DNA of 64,000 nucleotides from MFD09286-c1 sp963701015. Its GTDB lineage: Bacteria > Bacteroidota > Bacteroidia > Bacteroidales > DTGW01. Location: NCBI GenBank assembly GCA_963701015.1, contig OY969556.1:2294001-2358000 (forward strand). Direction: 5' to 3'. The notes under the pieces are model-generated. The model saw only the letters and a program-made list of their open reading frames with translations. It was not told where the DNA came from and did not search any database. Shown here in pieces: positions 9,040-18,518 of the stretch. A program made the translations under genes and the position numbers. The number at the start of each line of letters is the position of its first letter. Position 1 is the stretch's first letter.

Positions 9040-10056
9040 TTATTGTAAAATTAATTTGTGTTGTTCATGGGTTAAACCATTGTTAAGACTTAACACATAT
9101 AATCCTTTACTTAAGTTACTTAAATCAATAATGCCACTCGTCTTGCCAGATTTAACCATTTCTCCCAATGTATTATAAACTTGAAAGTCGGTTTCATTTG
9201 AAAAACTTGATTTAATGTTTACCAATCCTTCAGTAACCGGATTAGGGAATATCTCAAAAGAATATTTGCTTTTTGATTTGCTTGCAATAGAAGTTTGAAT
9301 AGGTTGCGCCAAATCCCAAAGGCTCAACTCGTCTATAAGCCAGTTGTATGAGGGCTCTGTTGCACCAGAAGTCATGAATGCTCCAATTTTTATTAATACG
9401 TACCAATCAGTTGTTGAAACAGTATCAGACAACGTAAACTTTGCACTGTCACGATGAACCAATGTGAAAGCAGCATCTCGTGGACTATTAATTATAGAAT
9501 CGGAATTATTGTATCCACTGTGAAACCACTCAAATGGCAATGTTGCCTGTATTGGTCCATCATAGCCCGTTAGACGGCTGTAGTCAATTCCATTAAGAGT
9601 AAGCCAATACTGCATACCTAAATAGTAGTCGTATGGACTTGCTCCAAAATCAATAGCAGTTCCTGTTTGGCCATTAAAATTTTCAATCTTGGGTTCAATT
9701 TTTACCAAATCAACTTCGACCCAATAATTTGAAATAAGATTAATTGTGTCACTTGCGTCTTTTAATAAACCACGTAATAAGTAGGTGTGCCCTTTTGTTA
9801 AAGTCACTTTTTGATAAATAAAATTACGTGTAATACCATATCCTGCAACACTTAAACAACCACCTTGACCACCTTTTGGTTTATCGTCAGCGTAATTGAA
9901 AGTAATTGTAGCAGGATCGAAACCGGTTTGTACCAGGCTTACATCTGTTATTGTCCAAGCTGATTCATCTTCCATATTCCCACCCTTTAGAATTTCTTGT
10001 GCAGGAGAATAAGAATATGCTGCAATTGAAATTAAAATGAGATAGATTTTTTTCAT
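9040..10056 (-). CDS. secreted protein with N-terminal binding-type domain and T9SS type A sorting domain
   Basis: The protein has 338 residues with a signal peptide (MKKIYLILISIAAYSYSPAQ). It begins ILKGGNMEDESAWT and continues with YQKVTLTKGHTYLLRGLLKD, a layout typical of CBM4/9-like jelly-roll domains that bind polysaccharide. The C-terminal 70 residues (FEIFPNPVTEGLVNI ... GLYVLSLNNG ... HKLILQ) are a type A sorting domain. No catalytic residues can be identified. The gene is divergent from the hybrid regulator and carries operator copy C in the shared upstream region, so it is a likely direct target. The next gene downstream (6623-8905) follows after 134 bp with no operator copy of its own and may be co-transcribed. 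Confidence 0.75.
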   Translation of the reverse strand: MKKIYLILISIAAYSYSPAQEILKGGNMEDESAWTITDVSLVQTGFDPATITFNYADDKPKGGQGGCLSVAGYGITRNFIYQKVTLTKGHTYLLRGLLKDASDTINLISNYWVEVDLVKIEPKIENFNGQTGTAIDFGASPYDYYLGMQYWLTLNGIDYSRLTGYDGPIQATLPFEWFHSGYNNSDSIINSPRDAAFTLVHRDSAKFTLSDTVSTTDWYVLIKIGAFMTSGATEPSYNWLIDELSLWDLAQPIQTSIASKSKSKYSFEIFPNPVTEGLVNIKSSFSNETDFQVYNTLGEMVKSGKTSGIIDLSNLSKGLYVLSLNNGLTHEQHKLILQ

Positions 10057-10102
10057 AATTTTTATTTTTTATCAATAAAAAGTTTAGTTTTCTGATGCGT
10101 CT

Positions 10103-10169
10103 CAAAAATATATTCAATAACCATCCAACTTCTTGAAAATAATCTCAAAAATCTTTGGTATTCTATCAT
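10103..10169 (-). promoter_or_regulatory. promoter with 38-bp putative operator, copy C (binding-protein unit, next to the regulator)
   Basis: The operator at 10132-10169 shares the ATGATAGAAT, AAAGATT and GAGATTATTTTCAAG blocks with copies A and B. TATTTTTG (10103-10110) follows after exactly 21 nt. The element lies 51 bp before the start of the hybrid regulator gene on the other strand, so it could also affect the regulator's own expression. Confidence 0.75.
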
Positions 10170-10220
10170 ATTTATTCTAAAATTGACAGGCTTATAATCG
10201 GTGCATAAACCAAGTATTGT

Positions 10221-13200
10221 ATGGACTTATCGCTATTTTTTAAAAAACTTATATTCTGTTTAGGAATTCTCCTATTCTCTTTCTTGGCTTTTTCAATTGA
10301 GCAGGAAAGATATTTGCATTTTACTGAGGTTGACGGTCTTCCAAGGAATATTACTACCTGTCTAGAACAAGATCAATATGGGTATTTGTGGATTGGTACA
10401 ACAAATGGAATTGCTCGGTATGATGGTAAAAATTTTTATTGCTATAAAGAATTATCAGGTATTAGTGTTTTTACACTTCTTTATGATTCACAGGATGCCC
10501 TATGGGCAGCTACCGGAAGGGGATTATATAAATATAACCGGCTTACGAATTATTTCGAAATAATAATGGAAGGTTTTATTCCCGAAGTACAGGAATATAA
10601 TGGTGAAATTTATTATATAATGAATTCAAACATATATAAAGTAAATGGCAAAAAAATCGAAAATGTTTATTCTGGAAGTTTTCTTTCTGATTTTTGTTTT
10701 TCAAAAGAAGGAATTTGGATTGGTAAAAGTAATGATGGGGTTTGGCTCCTAAGTCGTGAGAGTGGATTTAAAAAAGTTGTAGCAAAGTATCTTAATGGCA
10801 AATATATTGCACTCATTAGTAAAATAGATAACAAACTTTTAATTGGATGTTACAATGGTCAACTGTATTCAGTTCTTAGCAATGGTAAATTAATGCAAAT
10901 AAATGTCAGCAATCATTATTTTCCCAAAAAGTTTGTTAAAGTAGGTCAGGAGATTTGGTTTGCAACTGATGGCAATGGAATTATTATCCTTGATAAAGAC
11001 CTGAACTTTTTAAGAATTTTAAGCAAAAGCAAAAATACAGATGCTTCTATCAATAGCAATAGCATATATGATGTGTTACCTGGTAAAAATCATGAAATTT
11101 GGATTGCTTCTTATGGAGCCGGACTAACATGCATTTTACCTGACAACCTTTTATTTCAAAATATACTTCCTGAAAAGGGGAACGAAAACTCACTTGTCGC
11201 AAATGAAGGAGTTTCAGTGTTTATAAAAAAATCATTCCTGTACTTTGGCACTAATTATGGCTTATCTACCTTGAATGAAAATACATGGCTTTTTAAGAAC
11301 TTGGGGAGCGATAAACTAAGAAATGATTTAAAAGGAACTAAAGTAACAGCTATAGATGTTGACTCATCTAATAATATTTGGGTAGCTACCTATGATGGAA
11401 TTTTAGGAAAATATACTCCGGATTATAAACTTATAAAAACTTATCACCCCAGCAGTGATGGCCCTGATGAAATGCAACAAATAATTATGCTTCAGGAAAT
11501 AAATAAAACCCATTTGTTAATACTAACACAATTCCAATACAGAATATTATTGAACTTCAATATTGAAACTGAAAAATCTGATGTATTTGAATTGAATAAT
11601 AAGGGCAGCAATATTACCTATTTTTTGGTAAATTCTTTAAGAAAAAACCAAAAAGGCGAATTGTTAGCTTTAATTTCCGATAAAGGCTTATTTCATGTAA
11701 ATTGGAAGGATAATGTTCTGGAAAACCGATTACCGGATTTGAATAAGAGAATTGAAAGCTATATTAGTGATTTCTTTCAGGATAAAAAAGGTAATTACTG
11801 GATTACATCTACCGATGGCCTGCTATGTATTTCAATGGATGGCAAAAGTTTTAAAAAATATACAGTAAAAGATGGTTTACCTTCTAATAATTTAGCAAGG
11901 ATTGAATCAATTGACGATCGTTATCTTTGGATAAGCACTATCTCAGGAATTTGTAGGTTCGACATAGAAACTGGTCAAATACTGAATTTTAACCATAACG
12001 ATGGATTGCCGGCAAATGAGTTTCTTGATAGAGCTTCAGCTAAAACAAACGATGGAAGAATAATTTTTGGCTCAATGGCTGGCTTTACTATTATTGATCC
12101 TTCAAAAGTAAATTCTGATGCCTCAAAAACTGAAGTAATAATTTCAGATATTACTTTTCAAAATCAAAGTATCAGAAATCCTGAAGGGAAGCAGTTTTTA
12201 AAACAACCATTGGAAGATACAAAAGAGATATGGTTGCCTTATAGTAAAAATTCATTTGCAATTCACTTTTTCGCTAAGAATAAAAGTTATTTAAAATATC
12301 ACAACTATGCTTACCGTTTGATAGGTTTGGAAAAAAATTGGACTTATTTGGGAGAAACCAATTATGCTACTTATACTAATTTATTCCCTGGTAAATATAC
12401 TTTCGAAATTAAAAGCGCTGATAAGACAAAAGAAGGAAAAATTACCCGGCTTATTATTCATATTCAATCGCCATGGTATTTAAGCTGGTTTGCTTACATG
12501 GCTTATACGATTATATTTTTTACCATTTTATATCTTTCGGTATATAGTTATTTAAAAAGGATGGAATTGAGAAAAGAGAAAGAGATTTCAGAATTTAAGA
12601 TTCAAAAAGAACATGAAGTTACAGAAAAAAAACTGTCATTTTTTACGAATGTTTCCCACGATTTAAAAACGCCATTAACACTCATTAGTGCTCCAGTTGA
12701 TGACTTATTGCATTCGGAAAACCTCAATCAGGAACAGGTTAATAAACTTATGGTTATTCGACGAAATTCGAAACGTTTATATAAGCTTATTACTGATCTA
12801 CTTGATTTTAGAAACATTACGCAAAAACAATATGTTTTAGAAGTTGGAGAAACTGCAATTTATGACATTATTATAGATATATATGAAGCATTTAAAGAAG
12901 AATGTAAAATTAAAACCATTGAATTAAACTATGCTGTAGATAGAAATCTGAAAGGTTTTGTTGATTCAAAAAAAATTGAAAAAATACTATGGAATCTTTT
13001 ATCAAATGCATTGAAATTTACGAAAAAAGGCGGGAATATATCATTAAGCGCTGAAGAACATATTATTGGCGAAGTTAAGAGTTTGAAATTTGTGGTAAGC
13101 GACAACGGTATAGGAATTTCCGATAGTGATAAATACAAAATATTTGAACGTTTTTTTAAGACTCAAAATTCTCAATTGATTAATCAGGAAGGAACAGGAA

Positions 13201-14180
13201 TTGGACTTTCTATTGTTAAAGAACTTGTAGAAATGCACCATGGCGAAATTAATGTTGAATCTAAGATAGAAGTAGGTACAACATTTACTATTATTATCCC
13301 TTCCGGGAAAGAAAGTTTTTCACAAGACGAATTAGTTGTTTTTGAAAAACCTAATTATCTGATTTCCGAGGATGAAATTGTTGAAGATATGGAAATAATC
13401 ACTCAGCAGGATTCAAAGAAACATTACAATTTGCCCGGAATTCTGGTAGTTGAAGACAATTCGGAGCTTCGGGAATATTTAGCCGGGCATTTCAATAAAA
13501 AATACAAAGTTTATAAAGCTGAAGATGGATTTGTTGGTCTCAAACTTGCGAAAGAATTTAGTCCAGATTTAATATTAACTGACGTACAGATGCCTAATAT
13601 GAACGGTTATGAATTTTGTAAAGAAATCAGACAAAATTTTGATACTTCACATATACCCGTAGTTATGCTAACAGCCAATAGCTCTATTGAGTATCAAATA
13701 GAAGGACTTTCATTGGGCGCAGATGCTTATGTAACAAAACCTTTTGAAATAAAATTACTCGATGCCCAAATTTATTCGTTGCTTGATAACAGGAAAACCC
13801 TAAGAAACAAATTTCATAAAAATGAAACACCCGATAATCTTGAAAAATCTTTACCTCAAAAAGATATTGATTTTATTTTCAATCTAAAACTTTTTATAGA
13901 GGACAATATTATGAATCAGGATTTAGGTGTTGAATTACTCTCAGAGCATTTTGCAGTTAGTCTTGCGCAAATGCACAGGAAATTGAAGTCACTTACAGGT
14001 TCAACGCCAAATAATTTAATCAAATCTATTCGATTGAAGAAAGCCTACAAACTTATTAAAGAGGATGGCTTAAGGGTCTCTGAAGCAGCCTATCAAACTG
14101 GCTTTAGTGATCCAAACTATTTCACAACCTGCTTTAAAAAGGAATTTGGTGAAAACCCATCTAAAATAGGTTTAGATTAA
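10221..14180 (+). CDS. hybrid two-component system sensor/AraC regulator (HTCS)
   Basis: This 1319-residue protein combines sensor and transcription regulator in one chain. After a signal peptide or first membrane segment (residues 5-25) come about 650 residues of Reg_prop propeller repeats (YGYLWIGTTNGIARYDGK and similar), then a Y_Y_Y domain (about 680-750). A transmembrane helix (about 750-780) leads to a histidine kinase with phospho-accepting His813 in FFTNVSHDLKTPLTL and an ATPase domain (DNGIGI, GTGIGLSIV). A receiver domain has Asp1121 in ILTDVQMPN, and a C-terminal AraC-type helix-turn-helix domain completes the chain. Such regulators detect oligosaccharides in the periplasm and activate nearby glycan-use genes. 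The divergent secreted glycanase and binding genes are the expected targets, and the 38-bp element at three of their promoters is the candidate binding site. Confidence 0.95.
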   Translation: MDLSLFFKKLIFCLGILLFSFLAFSIEQERYLHFTEVDGLPRNITTCLEQDQYGYLWIGTTNGIARYDGKNFYCYKELSGISVFTLLYDSQDALWAATGRGLYKYNRLTNYFEIIMEGFIPEVQEYNGEIYYIMNSNIYKVNGKKIENVYSGSFLSDFCFSKEGIWIGKSNDGVWLLSRESGFKKVVAKYLNGKYIALISKIDNKLLIGCYNGQLYSVLSNGKLMQINVSNHYFPKKFVKVGQEIWFATDGNGIIILDKDLNFLRILSKSKNTDASINSNSIYDVLPGKNHEIWIASYGAGLTCILPDNLLFQNILPEKGNENSLVANEGVSVFIKKSFLYFGTNYGLSTLNENTWLFKNLGSDKLRNDLKGTKVTAIDVDSSNNIWVATYDGILGKYTPDYKLIKTYHPSSDGPDEMQQIIMLQEINKTHLLILTQFQYRILLNFNIETEKSDVFELNNKGSNITYFLVNSLRKNQKGELLALISDKGLFHVNWKDNVLENRLPDLNKRIESYISDFFQDKKGNYWITSTDGLLCISMDGKSFKKYTVKDGLPSNNLARIESIDDRYLWISTISGICRFDIETGQILNFNHNDGLPANEFLDRASAKTNDGRIIFGSMAGFTIIDPSKVNSDASKTEVIISDITFQNQSIRNPEGKQFLKQPLEDTKEIWLPYSKNSFAIHFFAKNKSYLKYHNYAYRLIGLEKNWTYLGETNYATYTNLFPGKYTFEIKSADKTKEGKITRLIIHIQSPWYLSWFAYMAYTIIFFTILYLSVYSYLKRMELRKEKEISEFKIQKEHEVTEKKLSFFTNVSHDLKTPLTLISAPVDDLLHSENLNQEQVNKLMVIRRNSKRLYKLITDLLDFRNITQKQYVLEVGETAIYDIIIDIYEAFKEECKIKTIELNYAVDRNLKGFVDSKKIEKILWNLLSNALKFTKKGGNISLSAEEHIIGEVKSLKFVVSDNGIGISDSDKYKIFERFFKTQNSQLINQEGTGIGLSIVKELVEMHHGEINVESKIEVGTTFTIIIPSGKESFSQDELVVFEKPNYLISEDEIVEDMEIITQQDSKKHYNLPGILVVEDNSELREYLAGHFNKKYKVYKAEDGFVGLKLAKEFSPDLILTDVQMPNMNGYEFCKEIRQNFDTSHIPVVMLTANSSIEYQIEGLSLGADAYVTKPFEIKLLDAQIYSLLDNRKTLRNKFHKNETPDNLEKSLPQKDIDFIFNLKLFIEDNIMNQDLGVELLSEHFAVSLAQMHRKLKSLTGSTPNNLIKSIRLKKAYKLIKEDGLRVSEAAYQTGFSDPNYFTTCFKKEFGENPSKIGLD

Positions 14181-14263
14181 TAAAAACCATTGTTTTTTCA
14201 ATCTTCTTTTAATCACTGAAAACTAAATTTTGGTGGAAGATCAATTCTTTTCTAAAATATTTT

Positions 14264-14296
14264 TTTGCAAAATCAATAATTTAGTATTTATCTTTG
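14264..14296 (+). promoter_or_regulatory. Bacteroidota-type promoter of the TonB-dependent receptor gene
   Basis: TTTG at 14264-14267 (-33 type) and TATCTTTG at 14289-14296 (-7, TAnnTTTG) are 21 nt apart. Transcription would begin just before the TPP aptamer. Confidence 0.7.
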
Positions 14297-14302
14297 CATC
14301 GT

Positions 14303-14390
14303 CTCTAAGGGGGTGCCTTAACATTACAGGCTGAGATCATACCCTTAGAACCTGATCCGGGTAATTCCGGCGAAGGGAATTTGAGGCAAT
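14303..14390 (+). ncRNA. TPP riboswitch (THI element)
   Basis: The conserved TPP-aptamer blocks appear in the right order: GGGGGTGCC (14309-14317), GGCTGAGATCATACCC (14329-14344), ACCTGATCCGGGTAAT (14350-14365) and GCGAAGGGAA (14370-14379). The aptamer binds thiamin pyrophosphate and usually lowers expression of the downstream gene when the vitamin is plentiful. The receptor's start codon is about 65 nt downstream. I could not make out a clear terminator, so control may act on translation. Confidence 0.95.
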
Positions 14391-14456
14391 GACACTTACC
14401 CGCTCATATGCAGTAAATCATTGCAAATTATTTGTTTAACTTTTAAATTATTTACA

Positions 14457-16925
14457 ATGAAACGCATGATTTTATTCATGGTTTGTGCATTGGCAATTAG
14501 CTATGCACATGCCCAACACAGTATTTCCGGTACGGTTACTGACAATAATGGTGAAAAGCTTACCGGAGCTTATGTTACACTCGATGCCAACAAAAGTTTT
14601 ATTACCGATGCAAATGGTAGGTACGAAATCCCTAACTTGAAAAATGGGAACTACTCCTTAAAAATTTCTTTTGTAGGCTACGAACCCATAATTAAAGATG
14701 TTACCATAAATAATTCCGATTTCCAAAGTGATTTCTCCCTTCAATCGTCAGCTATTATGACCGACGAAGTAATAGTGCGTGGATTAAGGGCAAGCGATAA
14801 AGACCCGGTAACAAAAACAACTATTGCCAAACAAGAATACGAACGGGGTAGTCTTGGACAGGATTTGCCAATTTTGTTACAAAACCAGACATCAATTGTT
14901 ACAACATCCGATGCTGGCGCAGGGGTTGGATATACCGGAATTCGGGTCCGTGGCTCCGATGCAAGCCGCACAAATATTACCATAAATGGAGTGCCATTGA
15001 ACGATGCCGAATCGGAAGATGTTTTCTGGGTTGACATACCTGATTTTGCTGAAAATGTTGACAACATTCAAATTCAGCGTGGTGTTGGAACTTCTACAAA
15101 TGGTGCAGGATCATTTGGCGCAAGCATGAATCTTTTAACAACATCAATGCGCTCACAGGCTTATGCCGAAGCCAAATCCTCAGCTGGTTCATTCAGCACT
15201 TACAAAAACTCATTCAGCGCTGGTAGTGGCTTACTCGACAATCATTTTACTTTCGACGTAAGAGCTTCCTTAATAAAATCAAACGGTTACATTGACAGGG
15301 CATGGTCGAACCTCAGCTCATATTATGGTGCAGTCGGATATTATTCATCAAAGGATATTATTAAATTTATAGCTTTTGGCGGCAACGAACAAACTTACCA
15401 AGCCTGGAATGGCATTCCTAAAGTTAAACTTGATAACGATACTGCAGGAATGCGCCAATATATGATTGACAATTCTGAGTATTTTCAGACTAAAGGAGAC
15501 TCGCTTAATTTTTTGAATCCACATAATAACAGAACTTATAATTCATTTCTGTACGACAACCAAACTGATAATTATCAGCAAAACCATTACCAATTGATAT
15601 ATATCCGTAAAATAAACAGCGAATTAACTTCAAACCTTACTTTGCATTATACAAAAGGATTGGGTTATTACGAAGAATATAAAGAAAACGCCAGTTTGGC
15701 CGACTATAATTTAAGCAATTTAATTATCGGCGGTGATACAATTACTTCTACTAATTTAATCCGGAGGCTTTGGCTCAATAACGACTTTTATGGTGCCATA
15801 TACCGGTTAAATTATACCAACAATGGAACGGATATAACCTTTGGTGCATCGGCTAATGAATATTTCGGATGGCATTACGGACAGGTTATATGGGCGCAAT
15901 TTCCAAGCGACGGGCCAATTCGTTATGAATGGTATCGTAATCGCGGACTTAAAGATGAACAATCGGCTTATATAAAATTTAATCAGCAAATTGGTACAGA
16001 TTTTAATTTCTATGCTGATTTGCAGGAACGTTTAATTCAATACAGCATTAAAGGAATAGATCAGGATTTAAATGACCTTACACAAACTCACAATAATAAA
16101 TTCTTCAATCCTAAATTTGGTGGACGCTACACTCCCAGTGAAAATTTTTCGGTGTATACATCTTTAGGTGTTGCTCATAAAGAACCAACCCAAACAGATT
16201 ATACAACTACCAAACCGGGTTTTCCCCAAGTAAAACCTGAACAATTATATGATTGGGAAACAGGATTATCATTGGTACAACCCAAATATGCCATTCATGT
16301 AAATTATTATTTAATGGTTTACAAAGATCAGTTGGTACTTACCGGAGCATTAGATAATGTTGGCAACCCATTGATGATGAATGTTCCAAAAAGTTTTCGC
16401 AGTGGAATTGAATTGGAAGGAAAAATAAAATTATTCCCAACTTTAACATGGCAGGTAAATGCAACAATTAGTGAAAATAAAATAATTCAGTATACCAATT
16501 ATACCGAAAAATATGATGCTGACTGGAATATCCTGCCTGATTCAACTTCAGTTTTAAAAAATAAAACCATTGCATTTTCACCATCATTTGTGGCTGGAAG
16601 CAATTTAATTTACAACCCAATTAAGAATATGTCGGTTCAGTTACTTTCGAAATATGTCGGTAAACAATTTGTTGACAACACTCAATCGGATGATAAAATG
16701 CTCAATGCCTATTTTGTAAATAATTTGCTGTTAAGCTATGAACTCCCTCAAAAATTATGTAAAAATATTGAATTCAATGTTTTGATAAACAATATTTTAA
16801 ACACACAATATATAGCCAATGCATGGGTTGCGCCATATATTCTTGATGGGAAAAACAAGGTTTGGGATGGTTATTTTCCACAAGCCGGTAGAAATATTTT
16901 AGCCGGTATTACAGTAAAATTTTAA
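14457..16925 (+). CDS. TonB-dependent outer-membrane receptor, probably for thiamin
   Basis: The start is placed at ATG 14457, giving 822 residues and a clean signal peptide (MKRMILFMVCALAISYAHAQ); an upstream TTG at 14421 would add 12 residues and spoil the signal. After the signal comes a carboxypeptidase-regulatory-like beta-sandwich (ISGTVTDNNGEKLTGAYV), then a plug domain (about 115-225, with GIRVRGSDASRTNI and QRGVGTSTNGAGSFG), then a large beta-barrel ending in an aromatic residue (GITVKF). Such receptors import scarce nutrients across the outer membrane using TonB energy. A TPP riboswitch directly upstream makes thiamin or its phosphates the likely substrate, as known for Bacteroidota receptors of this type. 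The inner-membrane partner (such as PnuT) and the thiamin kinase are not in this window. Confidence 0.9.
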   Translation: MKRMILFMVCALAISYAHAQHSISGTVTDNNGEKLTGAYVTLDANKSFITDANGRYEIPNLKNGNYSLKISFVGYEPIIKDVTINNSDFQSDFSLQSSAIMTDEVIVRGLRASDKDPVTKTTIAKQEYERGSLGQDLPILLQNQTSIVTTSDAGAGVGYTGIRVRGSDASRTNITINGVPLNDAESEDVFWVDIPDFAENVDNIQIQRGVGTSTNGAGSFGASMNLLTTSMRSQAYAEAKSSAGSFSTYKNSFSAGSGLLDNHFTFDVRASLIKSNGYIDRAWSNLSSYYGAVGYYSSKDIIKFIAFGGNEQTYQAWNGIPKVKLDNDTAGMRQYMIDNSEYFQTKGDSLNFLNPHNNRTYNSFLYDNQTDNYQQNHYQLIYIRKINSELTSNLTLHYTKGLGYYEEYKENASLADYNLSNLIIGGDTITSTNLIRRLWLNNDFYGAIYRLNYTNNGTDITFGASANEYFGWHYGQVIWAQFPSDGPIRYEWYRNRGLKDEQSAYIKFNQQIGTDFNFYADLQERLIQYSIKGIDQDLNDLTQTHNNKFFNPKFGGRYTPSENFSVYTSLGVAHKEPTQTDYTTTKPGFPQVKPEQLYDWETGLSLVQPKYAIHVNYYLMVYKDQLVLTGALDNVGNPLMMNVPKSFRSGIELEGKIKLFPTLTWQVNATISENKIIQYTNYTEKYDADWNILPDSTSVLKNKTIAFSPSFVAGSNLIYNPIKNMSVQLLSKYVGKQFVDNTQSDDKMLNAYFVNNLLLSYELPQKLCKNIEFNVLINNILNTQYIANAWVAPYILDGKNKVWDGYFPQAGRNILAGITVKF

Positions 16926-16951
16926 ATTTGCCGAATTACAAATTTCCCTTA

Positions 16952-16981
16952 AGGGGCGCTATTAATTGGCGCCCCTTTTTT
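16952..16981 (+). terminator. rho-independent terminator after the receptor gene
   Basis: AGGGGCGC (16952-16959) pairs perfectly with GCGCCCCT (16969-16976) around a 9-nt loop, followed by a run of T to 16980. Confidence 0.9.
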
Positions 16982-17002
16982 ATTAATGATATGAAAACCT
17001 AA

Positions 17003-17024
17003 AATTGTTTAATTTTGAACAATT
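17003..17024 (+). promoter_or_regulatory. dyad symmetry directly before the ilvA start codon, overlapping a -7-like box
   Basis: AATTGTT (17003-17009) and AACAATT (17018-17024) are perfect inverted copies separated by 8 nt, and the second arm touches the ATG at 17025. TAATTTTG (17010-17017) between and beside the arms matches TAnnTTTG, but no good -33 box lies at the right distance. The dyad could be an operator or a small hairpin at the translation start. Confidence 0.4.
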
Positions 17025-18290
17025 ATGGAAAAATCAAATAAAGCTTATCATTTAAAAGTTAACGAAGTTCAGAAAGCCCGTGAACGGTTGCGCGATGTTG
17101 CTGTTGATACACCATTGATGCGCGATATAACTTTGTCGGCACGTTTTAACGCAAATGTTTTTTTAAAACGCGAAGATCTCCAAATTGTACGTTCATATAA
17201 AATACGTGGTGCATTCAATAAAATTTGTCAATTACCAAAAGAACAGTTAAAAAAAGGTGTAGTATGCGCCAGTGCTGGAAATCATGCCCAGGGTGTCGCT
17301 TATTCATGTCATAAGTTGGGTATCAAAGGCACTATTTTTATGCCAACACCTACCCCAAAGCAAAAAATAACGCAAGTGAAATTTTTTGGCCACGATAATG
17401 TTGATATTGTTCTGATTGGCGATACTTATGATGATGCGTTTAAAGCAGCCATGCAATTCAGGGACGAAAAAAATATTGAATTCATTCACCCGTTTGACGA
17501 TCCACACGTAATTGAAGGTCAAGCTACTATTGGCCTGGATATTCTTTCTCAAACATCAAGCCATATTGATTATTTGTTTTTGCCCATTGGTGGTGGTGGA
17601 CTTGCAGCAGGTGTTGGAAGTGTATTTAAAATATTGAGTCCCGATACCAAAATTATTGGCGTTGAACCACAAGGAGCGCCTTCCATGAAAGCTTCCCTTG
17701 AAAAAGGCGAAGTAGTAACTTTGAATAATATCGATAAATTTATTGATGGCGCTGCCGTTCAACGTGTGGGTGATTTAACTTTCGAAATTTGTCGCAATAT
17801 ACTCGATGATATAATAACTATTCCGGAAGGAAAAGTTTGCTCTACTATTTTGCAATTATATAATGAAGAAGCAATTGTAGTGGAACCTGCAGGAGCATTA
17901 TCTATTTCCGCCCTCGATTTTTACAAAGATAAAATTGAAAACAAAACCATTGTAAGCATAGTAAGCGGAAGTAACAATGATATTACACGAACCGAAGAAA
18001 TTAAAGAACGTTCACTGTTATATGAAGGCTTAAAGCATTATTTTATTGTACGTTTTCCGCAACGACCAGGGGCTTTTCGTGAATTTTTGGAAAAAGTGCT
18101 TGGTCCAAATGACGATATTTCATTTTTTCAATATTCGAAAAAAAATAACAGGGAACAAGGTCCGGCGCTTGTAGGTATTGAACTTCAGAAAAAGGAAGAT
18201 TTTGAACCTTTAATGTCAAAATTAAAAGAAAGTAATTTTTTACAGGAATATTTGAACGAAAAGCCCGATCTGTTTCAGTTCTTAGTTTAA
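17025..18290 (+). CDS. ilvA: threonine dehydratase (threonine ammonia-lyase)
   Basis: This 421-residue enzyme converts L-threonine to 2-oxobutanoate and ammonia, the first step of isoleucine synthesis. The PLP-binding lysine is Lys59 in VRSYKIRGAFNK. Further fold-type II motifs are SAGNHAQGVAYS and the phosphate-binding loop GGGGLAAG. The C-terminal 90 residues (HYFIVRFPQRPGAFREFLEKVLG) form an ACT-like regulatory domain. The length fits the short, single-regulatory-domain biosynthetic form found in Firmicutes and Bacteroidota, which may be feedback-controlled by isoleucine. It stands alone, after a terminator, with no other branched-chain amino acid genes in the window. Confidence 0.95.
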   Translation: MEKSNKAYHLKVNEVQKARERLRDVAVDTPLMRDITLSARFNANVFLKREDLQIVRSYKIRGAFNKICQLPKEQLKKGVVCASAGNHAQGVAYSCHKLGIKGTIFMPTPTPKQKITQVKFFGHDNVDIVLIGDTYDDAFKAAMQFRDEKNIEFIHPFDDPHVIEGQATIGLDILSQTSSHIDYLFLPIGGGGLAAGVGSVFKILSPDTKIIGVEPQGAPSMKASLEKGEVVTLNNIDKFIDGAAVQRVGDLTFEICRNILDDIITIPEGKVCSTILQLYNEEAIVVEPAGALSISALDFYKDKIENKTIVSIVSGSNNDITRTEEIKERSLLYEGLKHYFIVRFPQRPGAFREFLEKVLGPNDDISFFQYSKKNNREQGPALVGIELQKKEDFEPLMSKLKESNFLQEYLNEKPDLFQFLV

Positions 18291-18399
18291 GCTGATTGAG
18301 TTCCTTAATCAACCAAAAGGGGTTTTAAGGAATAATATATTTTGTGCCAATTTTATTCTTTCTCACCACTCTCAGTTTTGATTTGGATTCTCCGCTCTT

Positions 18400-18414
18400 T
18401 CATGCTTCGCATGA
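18400..18414. repeat. short palindromic intergenic element
   Basis: TCATGC and GCATGA flank a TTC loop in the gap between ilvA and the barrel protein gene. It lies within a GC-richer patch (about 18385-18425) in otherwise AT-rich sequence. Similar palindromes are scattered as intergenic repeats in many Bacteroidota, but I see only one copy here. Confidence 0.3.
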
Positions 18415-18518
18415 CAAGTAGAGAATTCATTAAATTTCTTTACTCATAAAACATACACGAATAATGCGATCAGGAAGTTATACTTTTGTTTATAAGAAGA
18501 TATCGATATGAGATTAAT

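Noticed and set aside
10183..10198. TTGACA and TATAAT upstream of the hybrid regulator gene
   Set aside because: Only 4 nt separate them, far from the spacing needed for a promoter, and Bacteroidota mainly use a different promoter type.
14421..14456. TTG start giving a longer TonB-dependent receptor
   Set aside because: The ATG at 14457 yields a standard signal peptide, and the extension would put non-signal residues in front of it.
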